This document shows, one piece after another, positions 32,800 through 43,359 of a DNA stretch of 64,000 bases. The stretch is from Tretioscincus oriximinensis. Taxonomy: Eukaryota; Chordata; Lepidosauria; Squamata; Gymnophthalmidae. The stretch covers positions 1,135,806 through 1,199,805 of the forward strand of contig JAJVDF010000168.1 in NCBI GenBank assembly GCA_022410635.1. Reading direction: 5' to 3'. The notes below the pieces were generated by a model. The model did no database searches. It was not told where the DNA came from and worked only from the letters and a program-made list of their open reading frames with translations. The translations under genes were made by a program, and so were the position numbers. Each line of letters starts with the position of its first letter. Within the stretch, counting starts at the first letter, position 1.

Positions 32800-32985
32800 C
32801 AATTGCTGACAGGCCAGGCAACACATCACATTGGTCCTGAGACACCTGAGAGACCTGAACTGGTTTTCTATTTGCTACTGAGTCTAAATCAAGCTGTTTG
32901 TGTGTAAAGTTCTATACGGTTTGAGCCCCAAATATCTGATGAGAACCTTTTACCATATAGGCTGTCCAACCACTTGTAATACGAC
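32800..32985 (+). mobile_element. L2-like LINE fragment (family E)
   Basis: GAACTGGTTTTCTATTTGCT, ACTGAGTCTAAATCAAG, TTTGAGCCCCAAATATCTGA parallels 46350-46440. Confidence 0.5.
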
Positions 32986-32999
32986 AAAGTTCTTCTTGT

Positions 33000-33185
33000 T
33001 GTTGTAACTGAGTACCACAGAATTGTGTTCGACTCCTAACTGCATTGGCATCTCTATGCAGCTATTCTTGGCGGAAATATAGAAGTGATTTGCCATCATC
33101 TACTTCTGAGGAGAAGCTGGGTTTCAAACCAGTGAGCTTCTAATCTCTTGCCACTGAGTTTCAGTGCCTCTGTCAAGTTTCTTAC
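33000..33185. repeat. Degenerate SINE-like sequence
   Basis: TTCTTGGCGGAAATATAGAA, GTGATTTGCCATCATCTACT, TCTGAGGAGAAGCTGG resembles SINE middle sections also present near 52066 and 58.6 kb. Confidence 0.35.
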
Positions 33186-33344
33186 GATGCCCATTTTACA
33201 ATGTCGTTCATAACAGTTGCTCAGGTCTTGAAACTTACTCAAAAAGTCAAAAAAGCATCCAGACAGGGCTTAAAACCTAGAATCATCCCAGGACTGCAGC
33301 CTGCTCCTCACATCACTTACATTCCACAATAAAGCATTGTGTGG

Positions 33345-33520
33345 ATTGGTTTATTCCAGAATATGCATGCTTTATTGCGGAATATAGTGGAATAAACAAG
33401 GCCCTGTCCACACGGAGTCTTATTCTGGATAACATCTTGGGACAGAGCTTGGCCATCCACATGCCAGTATATACTATGGCAGGCTCCTATTCCAAGGATC
33501 CGTGTGGACAGGGTCTAAAT
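33345..33520. repeat. Two nested short inverted repeats
   Basis: GTTTATTCCA (33349-33358) pairs with TGGAATAAAC (33388-33397). CCCTGTCCACACGGA (33402-33416) pairs exactly with TCCGTGTGGACAGGG (33499-33513). They may be remnants of a small DNA element. Confidence 0.55.
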
Positions 33521-33724
33521 GATGTGTGGAGCGGGCTTATGTTGGGATTTCCACATATGTCAATGGGAATCCTAACAAGATCCTAGGATATTGTGGGGCA
33601 AAACTCTCAGCCCAGGTTTTACCAATAAAACGAATGAACCTACCTTGTCTGGATATTTGCTCCTGGGATCTGCTATCTTGGAAATGGAAACCATGGTTGT
33701 GTGGGGTCAACATATCTGAAAATA

Positions 33725-34062
33725 GATTCAGATATTTCCGGGGAGACCCTCTTGATAGTCCCACCACTTTCAGTAGTCACAAGGGTGTGGATAGGGGGAA
33801 GGGCCTCCTCGGACACAGCCCCCAGATTGTGAAATGTGTCAGGGGACCCTCGCTGTATTTATTTAAATGTCTAGTGAGGAATCACCTGTNCACTTTAGAC
33901 TTTGATTGAGGGAATAGCGTCCTCTCGCCATACAGCTACAATCATTGGTTTTTCAAGCTATTCCACGTTAGCTATTTTTATGACAGTCGTATTTGTTACC
34001 CGCCCAGAGATCCCCAGGAACTTGGCAGGATGTAAACATGTAAAATAAACTGCTTTATTTTA
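33725..34062 (+). mobile_element. L2-like LINE 3' end (family E)
   Basis: CGGGGAGACCCTCTTGATAG, TCCCACCACTTTCAG, CCCCCAGATTGTGAAATG and TTACCCGCCCAGAGATCC, then ATGTAAAATAAAC. The layout matches 46480-46700. Confidence 0.55.
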
Positions 34063-34064
34063 TA

Positions 34065-34645
34065 TTTCTGCTTTAAGGAAACTGCAAATATCTCAACCTC
34101 CAGCCTCCCATCTAAGCAGAAGATCACAACATCCTCACAGCCAGACTAATTTTTAAGAACAGTGTTGATGGTAGCATGGCGCACCAGAAGCATTTTCCAG
34201 TGTTCCAATGCCCTATCGAGAAAACAAGTGGCCTTTATTCAGTGTAATCTAATCAATGGCAAAGGCTAACAAAGTGTTCAGAGAAGAGCAACAGGCAGGC
34301 ACTTTCAGCATCAAATTTGGGGGGGGGGAAATTATTCCCAGACGCTTCTTCAAAGAGGAGTTTTTCTTCAAGGCAAAGTATGAAGGACACTAAGGGACTC
34401 TCTGAATTTGCTACGGAAGCAGATAGCCCAGCAGAGAAGCAGACCCTGCCCTGCTGATAGGGGAGGATTAGCCAATTTCAGCCAAAATCCTGAAGGAACA
34501 GCCTAATAATGTTGCGTACTCAGTCCCAAGAATGCAACTTTCTCCATGCAGGCTTTAAAACATAAGACTTTCTTCACTAGAGGAAGGGAACAAGCAGAGC
34601 AGTCTTAGCATCATGTGATGCACCTAGAGAAACAGAGCAAAGGGA
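34065..34645. other. No gene or named repeat seen
   Basis: Unassigned sequence; a G-run lies at 34319-34329. Confidence 0.4.
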
Positions 34646-34649
34646 TCCT

Positions 34650-34702
34650 GTATGTATGTATGTATGTATGTATGTATGTATGTATGTATGTATGTTTGTA
34701 TG

Positions 34703-34733
<31 letters not shown>
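34650..34733 (+). repeat. GTAT (TATG) microsatellite
   Basis: About twenty tetranucleotide units with one TTTG variant near 34694. Repetitive frames here (VCMYVCMY and YIHTYIHT) are artefacts. Confidence 0.95.
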
Positions 34734-34737
34734 GCAA

Positions 34738-34796
34738 TGTGCCAATTTTTTGTTTTTGCTTTTGCTGATGGCCACCGTGAGACTTGTGGGTATCTG
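34738..34796 (+). repeat. Short repeat end (GGCCACCGTGAGACTTGTGG)
   Basis: GATGGCCACCGTGAGACTTG, TGGGTATCTGG recurs in reverse at 35205-35240. It abuts the GTAT microsatellite on one side and a LINE fragment on the other. Confidence 0.6.
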
Positions 34797-35122
34797 GTTT
34801 TTCACCCAAAGGGTCATCGGCCTATGAAATTTACTTCCTGAAGAGGTAGTGGTAACTAACAGCTTGGATAGTTTCCAAGACAGGACTACACAGGTTTATG
34901 GACACCAAGGGTATAAACAGGTACTAGGATGGATGTCTGGATGTTGCCTCCAGGATGGAGCAACAGGCAGGACTCCTGAAATAACATTTGCAGAGAGTCA
35001 TGAACAGGGGCATATTTTGCTTTCCTCTTTTCGGACTGCCCAGGTGCATCTAGCGGGCCTCTGTGTGACACAGAATGCTGGACTTGATGGGCTGTGGCCT
35101 GATCCAGTATGGCTCTTCTTAT
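34797..35122 (+). mobile_element. CR1-like LINE 3' fragment (family A)
   Basis: TTTTTCACCCAAAGGGTCAT, GGCCTATGAAATTTACTTCC through GATCCAGTATGGCTCTTCTT, AT. It is close to the 29.2-29.46 kb copy. Confidence 0.85.
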
Positions 35123-35124
35123 AT

Positions 35125-35240
35125 TAGGGTGTGCGATATAAATATGCATACATGCATACATGAATACATGCATAAATGCATGCATGCATATTTATACCGC
35201 ACACCCTATACCCACAAGTCTCATGGTGGCCATCAATAAA
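35125..35240. repeat. Palindrome formed by two repeat tails with ATGC-rich loop
   Basis: The arms 35125-35157 and 35176-35208 are reverse complements apart from about two mismatches (TAGGGTGTGCGATATAAATA against the reverse of TATTTATACCGCACACCCTA). The loop is rich in ATGCATGC and CATACATG. Confidence 0.85.
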
Positions 35241-35261
35241 GCAAATTTATTGTTACAATAA

Positions 35262-35495
35262 AAAGATAGGCAGCATGAACTTTCACGGACAAGTTTGCTT
35301 CTTCAGGTTCTGTGTCTGTCTGGACCTTCTTGGAGAGGTTGCTGGATTTCCATTCCTTGCACTGTGGTAGGATTCAAAGCAGTAGTTATGTTGGTTTGCT
35401 CCAGCAAGGGGCTGTCACAACACCTTGGACACTAACAAGAAAAAGATTGGCAGCATTAGCTTTCGTAGATTAGTCTACTTCTTCAGATGTTTAAA
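35262..35495 (-). repeat. Repeat F, copies 5a and 5b
   Basis: GGCAGCATGAACTTTCACGG, ACAAGTTTGCTTCTTCAGG (35265-35305) and GACACTAACAAGAAAAAGAT, AGCTTTCGTAGATTAGTCTA, CTTCTTCAGATG (35430-35492) are two tandem antisense F cores. Confidence 0.6.
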
Positions 35496-35576
35496 CAGAA
35501 CCTGCTGGTTGCACCACCAGCCTCAGCAGCAAAAGGGAGTGGGAACCAGAGGAGGCTCTGCATAGCGGTGGTCCAC

Positions 35577-35700
35577 CCAGAATAGGGAACAGTCTCCCCC
35601 TTAAGAGGCTTCAATCATCATCCCTGCAAATAATCAGAAAACCTTCACAAACGCACCTCTTTAACCAGATCTTTGTCTAAAGAAACAGCTTCCTCTTCCT
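35577..35700 (+). repeat. L2-like fragment (family E)
   Basis: AATAGGGAACAGTCTCCCCC and ACGCACCTCTTTAACCAG correspond to ACGGAACAGTCTTCTCC and TGCACCTCTTTAACTTGG at 46556-46602. Confidence 0.5.
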
Positions 35701-35785
35701 CACTTTCAGGGATTTTTAATTATTTTAATACACTCCTTGAACCTTAATAACAGAGAAAAACTGCAGACAAAATGTCGCAGGCGCA

Positions 35786-35902
35786 GCATCTGAAGAAGTA
35801 GACCTGTTTACGAAAGCTTATGCCAACCACTTTTCTCAAGTTAGTCTCAAAGTGCTGCCAGCTCCTTTGCTGGACTTTCTGCTAGACTAACACGGCTATT
35901 TC
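35786..35902 (+). repeat. Repeat F, copy 6, most complete
   Basis: ATCTGAAGAAGTAGACCTGT, TTACGAAAGCTTATGCC, TTAGTCTCAAAGTGCTGCC and GCTAGACTAACACGGCTATT span the whole consensus. Confidence 0.7.
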
Positions 35903-35967
35903 TCTGAATTTGGAACATTTGTAACTGTAACAGTAAAAGTTTGCTTTAGTGCTGAGACTGTTGTAGA

Positions 35968-36265
35968 AAATGAAGAGGAGGAGGATTAAGAGGAGGAAGA
36001 GGAAGAGGAAGAAGAGGAAGAATTTGNTTTTTATACCCTGTCCTTCTGAGAGCAGCTTACAAGCTACTTTCCGCCCAAAGCCTTGCACCTATCTTCCCCT
36101 TCACATTGTGATGGTACCTATTAATTTACTTGCAATTTCTTGCTTTCAAACAGTTAGCCTGGCTGAAGCGGAGGCCAGTAGAGGGCGCTCACTCCTCTCC
36201 ACAGCCTCAAACGTCAACCTTTCTGTTGAAAGACAGTTGCTCTTAACCTCTGCATCACCGTACCT
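35968..36265 (-). mobile_element. tRNA-derived SINE (family S), copy 5
   Basis: A GAGGAA purine tail (35970-36025) is followed by TTTTTATACCCTGTCCTTCT, GAGAGCAGCTTACAAGC, and CTTTCAAACAGTTAGCCTGG. The head is decayed. The GGA/GAA tail makes an artefactual Arg/Lys-rich frame. Confidence 0.72.
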
Positions 36266-36757
36266 CTTCAGTTATAATATTATAAATAAATGTTGTTGTT
36301 ATTATTATGAAAGAACGAACAGTTGATTTTAAAAAACGCCTTTTTTAAAAGTTCCTAAGCCGAGTTTCTTCCACATTCCGCGGGGCACAAGATCTATGCA
36401 AAACATTCGTTATAAATAAAACAGGAGAAACCGATTCAGGACTTAAGGGCTGCCCTCCCTTTCCCAGTCATGCCTGCATACTTTACATAGATTCAATATT
36501 TTCAAAAGGACAAAGAACACAGGCTGACAAGTGAAGGAGAAGGAAACAGGAGACCGGAGGCGCCTCGTCTCGTGGTTCTCTCTGCCATCCTGCAAAGCTG
36601 ACAGGACAAGGTTCTGCCCTGACGTCAACATATACCGCACGGCTGGCTTCAAAACAAGGCCCACTCAATTCAGCTGCACACCAAGGGGGAGAGCGGGTCA
36701 TCTGATTTCCCCGCCTCGTTCGCCTGCTGCTTAGCTGTGGCCGTGAACTACTGGGGG

Positions 36758-37471
36758 NNNNNNNNNNNNNNNNNNNNNNNNNNNNNNNNNNNNNNNNNNN
36801 NNNNNNNNNNNNNNNNNNNNNNNNNNNNNNNNNNNNNNNNNNNNNNNNNNNNNNNNNNNNNNNNNNNNNNNNNNNNNNNNNNNNNNNNNNNNNNNNNNNN
36901 NNNNNNNNNNNNNNNNNNNNNNNNNNNNNNNNNNNNNNNNNNNNNNNNNNNNNNNNNNNNNNNNNNNNNNNNNNNNNNNNNNNNNNNNNNNNNNNNNNNN
37001 NNNNNNNNNNNNNNNNNNNNNNNNNNNNNNNNNNNNNNNNNNNNNNNNNNNNNNNNNNNNNNNNNNNNNNNNNNNNNNNNNNNNNNNNNNNNNNNNNNNN
37101 NNNNNNNNNNNNNNNNNNNNNNNNNNNNNNNNNNNNNNNNNNNNNNNNNNNNNNNNNNNNNNNNNNNNNNNNNNNNNNNNNNNNNNNNNNNNNNNNNNNN
37201 NNNNNNNNNNNNNNNNNNNNNNNNNNNNNNNNNNNNNNNNNNNNNNNNNNNNNNNNNNNNNNNNNNNNNNNNNNNNNNNNNNNNNNNNNNNNNNNNNNNN
37301 NNNNNNNNNNNNNNNNNNNNNNNNNNNNNNNNNNNNNNNNNNNNNNNNNNNNNNNNNNNNNNNNNNNNNNNNNNNNNNNNNNNNNNNNNNNNNNNNNNNN
37401 NNNNNNNNNNNNNNNNNNNNNNNNNNNNNNNNNNNNNNNNNNNNNNNNNNNNNNNNNNNNNNNNNNNNNNN
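36758..37471. other. Assembly gap (714 N)
   Basis: The sequence left of the gap is locally GC-richer (CCGCCTCGTTCGCCTGCTGC), and the right side enters a LINE. Long frames crossing it are artefacts. Confidence 0.95.
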
Positions 37472-37665
37472 GGTGACCAGAATTGAACACAGTATTCCAA
37501 ATGTGGCCGCACCACAGATTTATAAAGAGGCAAAACAACATTTGCTGACTTGTTTTCAATTCCTTTCCTGATTATCCCCAACATGGAATTTGCCTTTTTT
37601 GCTGCTGCTGCACACTNGGTTGACATTTTCATTGAATTGTCCACCAACACCCCANGATCCAGGGA
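37472..37665 (-). mobile_element. CR1-like LINE fragment (family A), cut by gap
   Basis: The antisense of 28690-28862: GGTGACCAGAATTGAACACA through GTCCACCAACACCCC. On the minus strand it reads GVLVDNSMKMST, SMLGIIRKGIENKSANVV and [14 protein letters not shown], in frame to the gap edge. Confidence 0.85.
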
Positions 37666-37699
37666 GCATCCCAACAACACGTGGTGCAAATCGCAGCAG

Positions 37700-38070
37700 C
37701 AGAAATTGACTTATTTAGGGATTTGTATCCCACATTTTGCCTAGGTCCCAGGGCGTGTAACAGAAGATCAAAAGCAACACACCCCAAAACACATTAGTAA
37801 TACGCTTAAAAAGATCCATATTCTTCCTCCCTCCTTCCACCCAGCCACCCACTCCTCCTCCCTGAAAGGATAGAACACAGAGAAAGCTAGAAATCAAAAG
37901 CTAGGGATCAAAGGTAAATTATTACCAGGCACCGAAAGCTATATGATGTAGGTTCCTGGTGCGTCTCTAAAGGGAGATTGTTCCAGAGTGTGGGAGCCAC
38001 AACAGAGAAGGCCCTGCCACATGGCCTTACCCCTTGCATCTCTGAAAGGGGAGGAACTACCGGAAATAAT
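37700..38070 (-). repeat. L2-like interspersed repeat (family E), long copy
   Basis: TATCCCACATTTTGCCTAGG, AAAAAGATCCATATTCTTCC, TGTTCCAGAGTGTGGGAGCC, CACAACAGAGAAGGCCCTGC, TCTGAAAGGGGAGGAACTAC also occur in order at 43.04-43.35 kb. Confidence 0.65.
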
Positions 38071-38284
38071 CACTTTGGATAGACAAATGGTAGGTATAGA
38101 TTCAAAGGAAAGGAAGAGATGCGAAAGAAAACAGAGGTCTTTTGATTGATCAACTGATTGATTGGTTTATAGTATTTGTATTCCCAGCCCCACCAGAGGT
38201 CTTGCATATGATGATATATGTATGCGTGTCTTGTATTGCATCTCCACCTGCACTAGAGTCAAGTGCAGATTAGAGAAATAAAAA

Positions 38285-38535
38285 GAGCTTACAGGACTAG
38301 ACACGTTTAGGGACACCAAGGGTATAAATGGGAACTAGGATGGATGTCTGGATGTTGCCTCCGGGATGGAGCAACAGGCAGGACTCCTGGAATACTGTTT
38401 GCAGGGAGTCATATTTTGATTTCCTCTGTTCTGACTGCCCAGGTGCATCTGGTGGGCCTCTGTGTGGGACAGAATGCTGGATTAGATGGGCTGTGGCCTG
38501 ATCCAGTATGGCTCTTCTTATGTTCTTATGAGAAA
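38285..38535 (+). mobile_element. CR1-like LINE 3' end (family A)
   Basis: ACAGGACTAGACACGTTTAG, GGACACCAAGGGTATAAATG through TATGGCTCTTCTTATGTTCT, TATG. It includes the clear 8-mer tail. Confidence 0.85.
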
Positions 38536-38611
38536 ATGCTAACAGCCTGAATAGCTTTAAGATAGGATTAGACAAATGTATGGTGGCAAAGGGGTCTGCT
38601 GGAACAGGATA

Positions 38612-38705
38612 GAAGAACATCTGAAGAAGTAGACCTGTTTACAGAAGCTTGTGCCATACACGTTTTCCTTGAGTTACAAGACCCTCTTGTTACATTTTCT
38701 GGAAC
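38612..38705 (+). repeat. Repeat F, copy 7
   Basis: ACATCTGAAGAAGTAGACCT, GTTTACAGAAGCTTGTGCC, ACAAGACCCTCTTGTTAC. Confidence 0.6.
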
Positions 38706-38729
38706 TCTACAATTACTAAGGTCACGTAT

Positions 38730-38912
38730 AGATCCCTTGATGCTGCCTCCAGGTTAGAGTGATGGACAAATTGAGAGCAAGGGAAGATTTCGCCTTCTTC
38801 TGCTTGAAATGCCCAGAAACAACTGGTATGCTACTGGGTGGGATGCAATACCAGAATGGATGATGTGGCNTGATTCAGCATGGCTCGTCTTATGATCTTA
38901 TGTAATTAAAAT
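38730..38912 (+). mobile_element. CR1-like LINE 3' end (family A), diverged
   Basis: TTGATGCTGCCTCCAGGTTA, GGTGGGATGCAATACC and GCATGGCTCGTCTTATGATC, TTATG. Confidence 0.65.
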
Positions 38913-38919
38913 ATAACAT

Positions 38920-41650
38920 TCAGCCCTCTGTCATCCAACCCAAAAAACTGTTTGTATCACACATGTAGAAAGTGACCAGTTACCCCTTTTAGAAAATGCA
39001 CTTTATAGCCCCTCAAAAAAATCAATCATTCAAATAGTCAAAATAATAATTCTATCTCACATTTCCACATGTGGCTCTTCCTTCATCCCAAAAGCTGGCA
39101 AAGCCTTCCTGGTAATGCTCACCGCTGATTGCCTGCTCACCTGCCTAGATTAACAGGGGTCTGATTGGCTGCTAGACAGAAGTGCATGTTCCCATGCTGC
39201 TATTGGTTACATTATCCTGCTCTGCGGTTTCTCCCAATGCTACGGAAAGAGTGACTCTTGGTATTAAACTCCTTCCATATGAGAAAACGTCATCCTAAGA
39301 GATAGGGGGCCAGGGGCATGCAAGCATCAGTGCTCCTTTGGTTCTGTCTGAGTGCACCCCTTAGTTATCCCATTCTATTGCCCACCCCACTCAGAACTGA
39401 ATGATTTTACATTTAATGTTTGTAAAAATAATAATAAAAAAAGCATACTTACAGATTAGAAGTTCTAGAAACCAGTACAAGGGAGCAGAAGCCAAGATAA
39501 ACAGGTGCGTCTTCAATCATCACTTACAAGTAATGATAATGTTTGACACACCGCAAGGCAAACTCATTCCAGAATCCCTCCCCCAAACTACTGAAGAAGG
39601 CAGGAGCTTCACCAGAAGAGCTTCTCCAAATAACATCTTTATATATGTTTTTAAGCAATCACTTAATTTACATCCACTCCTCAATAGTCCAATTTGGCCC
39701 CAGAAACAACCATTCTCAGAATCTACTTAAGCTGTGGTTGCCTAGATCAGAATTCCTAGCAAAGAAGTCTCACAGCTTTATAGGCTCCATTGCAACTGAA
39801 GACACAGGTGTAGGTACATCCAAACATCACTTCCTTATTTCATTATCTGTATCTAAGGAAGCTGCCCCAAGACATTGTTTGCCCCAACTACCTTAAAGCT
39901 TCCATGCTCCTCTGACACATTGCTTAGCAATCTCATCACAAGACGAGCCCCATAAGGCTTTGCTATGCTCACCTTCCAATAATCCCCAGCATTCTCCGTG
40001 AGCCTTTCTACAATTCCCAAGCATTCTCCGCAAGCTAAAAGTCAGCGAATGTTTACATGATGCTCCGAATTCTCACGAGATTTGCCAAGTTCACATAGCT
40101 GAATGTCCATATAAAGCTTTCTTTCGAATTTTACAAAATGACCGTTGTTGAATCGCACAAACTACATGACTAGAAATTCCACGACACCAGCCCTTTTTAG
40201 CGAGTGGATGGTGGCTGACCTCAGGTGACGTTGCTACCAACTCAACAGAAATAATGCATGGAGATGTAGCCTAAATAAGGCCTGTTGTGGCAATTTTTGC
40301 CTCTAGGACACTTAACTGACAGAAAAAAACTGTCAGTTAAATGCCAGGGGCAGGACCTGCCTCCTCCACTATGATGTCACTCCACACATGTGTGAACACA
40401 TGCTCAGAGTGGTATCATGAAAGCCACTACTGGACATAAGTGCCTTCCCCAGGGTGACACATGTCACCGCAGCCGCCATTTGACCTGCTGATGATGGGTG
40501 AGCCAAGCACCTTCCCCAGCGGCGGAACAGGCCAAAATCCAAACCCTCATTTGCGGACTTCCACACTAGTATCTCAAAGAAAGCATTTTATTTGAGAATA
40601 TCTATATTCCTAAATAGTGATAGCAGAATAAAAGAATGCAACTTCAGGCCGTAAAGGCTCTTACTACCAGTCTTTTTCTATTTAAGGTGCAGCGAGACCT
40701 CCTAGCTAGAAATTCAGTCCATATGTTGTTTCATTTCTGAGGCTAATTTTGTTTTTTAGGCTGCATCCAGACAAATAGCTATTCGTGTTAAACGACATTG
40801 CTGCAGAAAAACCTTAGTGTGAAAATAGCATGGAAAATCAAAATTGCAGATTTCTAGCAAGACTTCAAATCTCCAACAATTTGCATTAAATCTCGAATAT
40901 TTCTCACCTTATAGATAATGAGCTGATTAGCTAATTCAATTCAACATTCTGACCCATTGCTCAACAATCATTGTTAAGAAATCAACNATGCCTACACAAC
41001 GGTGCAGACTTACAGTAATGTGCAATTTCAATGTTATTGGTGTTTAACCCATAATATTAATTCTGCTTATTGTAAATGTTCTGTATGTGATTTACATGGT
41101 ATATTTGATTATTTGATTACTGAATTGGGCTTTTTCGTTGTTTTTATTGTTGTTTGTCTTTTTTGCCCCGTTGTGAATCTCCATGAGCAAATTCTTTTTG
41201 GAAAGGCAGTATTCACAAAAATGTAAAGAAAAATAACAAAATCCAGAGAATCGGATTTCACATTTCCATTGAGGCAGTACAGCTGGAAGCAGTAGTAAAG
41301 TCAAAATAAAACACACANCTGGAAGCAGCAACAGGTGCCACTGGAAGCAAAAAGGGCCCATCCACAATGAACTGGTAAAGGAGAACGCCGCTCCCTTTGG
41401 GGAAACCTAACCACCCACAGCAGAACTCAAGAAAAAGAGCAACTCCCAGTTTTGCCTCAGCAGGATTCTCAAGGAGGAGGTCTTCTCCCCTTTCAGAGGT
41501 GCAAGAAATAGGGGTCCATTGGAGAGCCTTCCCTCTGGTGGCCCCTATGTACCTTTTCACCTGGACTTTTGACTCTTAGCTTCCTCTGCATTCTGTCCTT
41601 CCAAGGAGGGTGGGTGGGCTGGGGGGAAACACTTTACTAATATGTATTGT
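38920..41650. other. Mostly unassigned sequence
   Basis: No gene is seen. A fragment at 40228-40290 (GACGTTGCTACCAACTCAAC, AGAAATAATGCATGGAGATG) resembles 13945-14000. GGCTGCATCCAGACA at 40759-40773 resembles the D-element terminus. TTCCAGAATCCCTCCCCC near 39570 may be E-family debris. Confidence 0.4.
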
Positions 41651-41654
41651 TGTT

Positions 41655-41745
41655 GCTCTTGTTGTTGTTTTTCTGTTACCCGCCCAGGGACCATTGGGGA
41701 AGGGTGGGACATTAATCACTNAAGAAATAAAATAAACAAATAAAG
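41655..41745 (+). repeat. L2-like 3' end (family E)
   Basis: TTTTTCTGTTACCCGCCCAG, GGACCATTGGGG, AGAAATAAAATAAACAAATA. Confidence 0.5.
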
Positions 41746-41910
41746 CAATTTTCTCTGTTCCTAGAACAGTTTGAATTCCCTCCCAGTGCAACCACCCATT
41801 CACGCTGCAACTTAGCAGGGCAGGCTTTTCTTTAAATAAAAGAAAAAAACGTCACTCTCTAAAATAATTTACTATGGTGCCAACTATCATCCAACACATA
41901 TCCTAAGTCC

Positions 41911-42037
41911 TTTTCCTTCTCCTGTTCTTTTATTTNAAAAAAAAACAAAAGCTGGAGGGAGGGAAGGAAGGAGGGATGGCGAGAGCTTTTGAGACTAACA
42001 ACCATCGTCCCAGCAGTTGGTGGCAACGGTCCAGACC
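41911..42037 (+). repeat. Direct repeat of about 125 bases, left copy
   Basis: From CCTTCTCCTGTTCTTTTATT through GATGGCGAGAGCTTTTGAGA, CTAACAACCATCGTCCCAGC and GGTGGCAACGGTCCAGACC, this is almost identical to 47237-47361, in the same orientation. Confidence 0.9.
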
Positions 42038-42275
42038 CTGTGCTTTTCCGGAAATCCGGAATGGAAGCATCGTCCCCTGGTTCTGCTGCCAAGAAGGAGA
42101 TGTAAACGGAATGCAGCTGGCATTTCTTCTCTTGAAGCCCAGGAAGAAAGCATATAGTAAATATTGGCGGATGAGCGTAGCAAAATGCCTGTGGGAACCG
42201 AAGGGAGGAAGAAATAGTCAAAAGGTTTGGAGGGAGTGCAGTTGTGGGAAGAAGAAAAACCCACAAACTTGGAAG

Positions 42276-42330
42276 GATGATTATTATTATTATCATCATC
42301 ATCATCATCATCATCATTATCATTAATTAT
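42276..42330 (+). repeat. ATT/ATC microsatellite
   Basis: A TTATTATTAT then CATCATCATCATCATC run. Poly-Met, Ile and His frames here are artefacts. Confidence 0.9.
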
Positions 42331-42334
42331 TAAT

Positions 42335-42930
42335 TATCCCACTTTCCCATCCATTGTCTCCATGAGTGAGAGAGAGAGAGAGAGATGGTTCTCCAGAAGG
42401 AAGCCAAAGTTGCCTGTCCTCTTTTGTTTGCAATAACTTCCTTCTGCTTAGTGACAAAATTAAATAAGCCAGCTTGCTCAAAAGAACGAAGTGTTCCCAC
42501 ACTGCTTCTATCCACCCACTTGATATCCTTCTCTGGAAGGTCTTGACAAGGACAAAGCGATTCGAACACAGGCTTCCGGGCCCCGGTAGGAGGGGAGTGG
42601 AAAAGCGGGAGGAGGGAGGGGGCACGCAGAGGAGGGGGCACGCAGAGGAGTCAGAGGTTCTCGACCAAAAGCAGGAAGCTCAAAGCACAAGGAAAGCAGC
42701 TTGCAGCCTCTTCTGACATCTTTCGAAATCAGACGGGCATTCAAACCGTGAAGCGGCAGCAACGGGCTGCGGTTTTCAAAAGCGGACGGGAAAGATCTCT
42801 GCCCCATGAGGTTCCATTTAGCAACAAAAAGGAGCGGAAGGAATCGTCAAACTGCCATCACGTGCAGCAACACAGACCTTGGGATAAGTACTGGGACCAA
42901 AAACCAAAGAAGCTTCTATGGGAGCAGTTA
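42335..42930. other. No gene seen; purine-rich, moderately GC-rich
   Basis: A GAGAGAGAGAGAGAGAGA run lies at 42367-42384, and GGAGGGAGGGGGCACGCAGAGG is partly tandem near 42610-42650. Overlapping frames occur on both strands without domains. Confidence 0.4.
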
Positions 42931-43030
42931 AAGACGACTAGATGGTTTTAAGATACGGTTAGAGACCAAATGGCAACTAGAATGGATGCCCAGGTATGGC
43001 CTCCAGGTTGGAGAAACAGGCCAAGATGCT
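42930..43030 (+). mobile_element. CR1-like LINE fragment (family A)
   Basis: GACTAGATGGTTTTAAGATA, ACTAGAATGGATGCCCAGG, GGCCTCCAGGTTGGAG. Confidence 0.5.
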
Positions 43031-43039
43031 GCTAAAAGC

Positions 43040-43355
43040 CATTTATTTATTTTACATCCCGCCCTTCACCCAGAAACAGAAGACCAAGAAATTAATTTTA
43101 AAAACCCACACATTAATGTTTTAAAAAGATCCATAGTCTATCCCTCCAACCCAGCTTCACCACCCCCCACCCCCTGGAAGGACAGAATGCAGTGGTAGCG
43201 ACAGTATTTAAGCATCAAAAACCTGTGTGAACAGGTATGTTTTCACCAGGTACTGAAAACTACAGGGAGCCACTACAGAGAAGGCCCTTCAACATGGCCC
43301 TGCCCTTTGCACCTCTGCAAGGGAAGGAACTACCAGAAGGCTATCAGAAGAAATA
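43040..43355 (-). repeat. L2-like interspersed repeat (family E)
   Basis: ATTTATTTATTTTACATCCC, GCCCTTCACCCAG, AGATCCATAGTCTATCCC, CAGGTATGTTTTCACCAGG, CAGAGAAGGCCCTTCAAC, and CTCTGCAAGGGAAGGAACTA. Confidence 0.6.
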
Positions 43356-43359
43356 CCAA

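Noticed and set aside
34650..34733. CRISPR-like or other spaced repeat array
   Set aside because: It is a simple tetranucleotide microsatellite without spacers. No array with regular unique spacers exists in the window.
34611..34827. YIHT/VCMY repeat peptides
   Set aside because: They are translations of a GTAT microsatellite.
36483..37689. Frames of 249-358 codons across 36.5-37.7 kb
   Set aside because: They exist only because N is read as any residue in the 714-base gap. The real flanks are a decayed LINE on the right and unassigned sequence on the left.
41859..42323. A 154-codon minus-strand frame with a Met/Ile-rich start
   Set aside because: It begins in an ATT/ATC microsatellite and crosses the 125-base direct repeat and an N; no domain.
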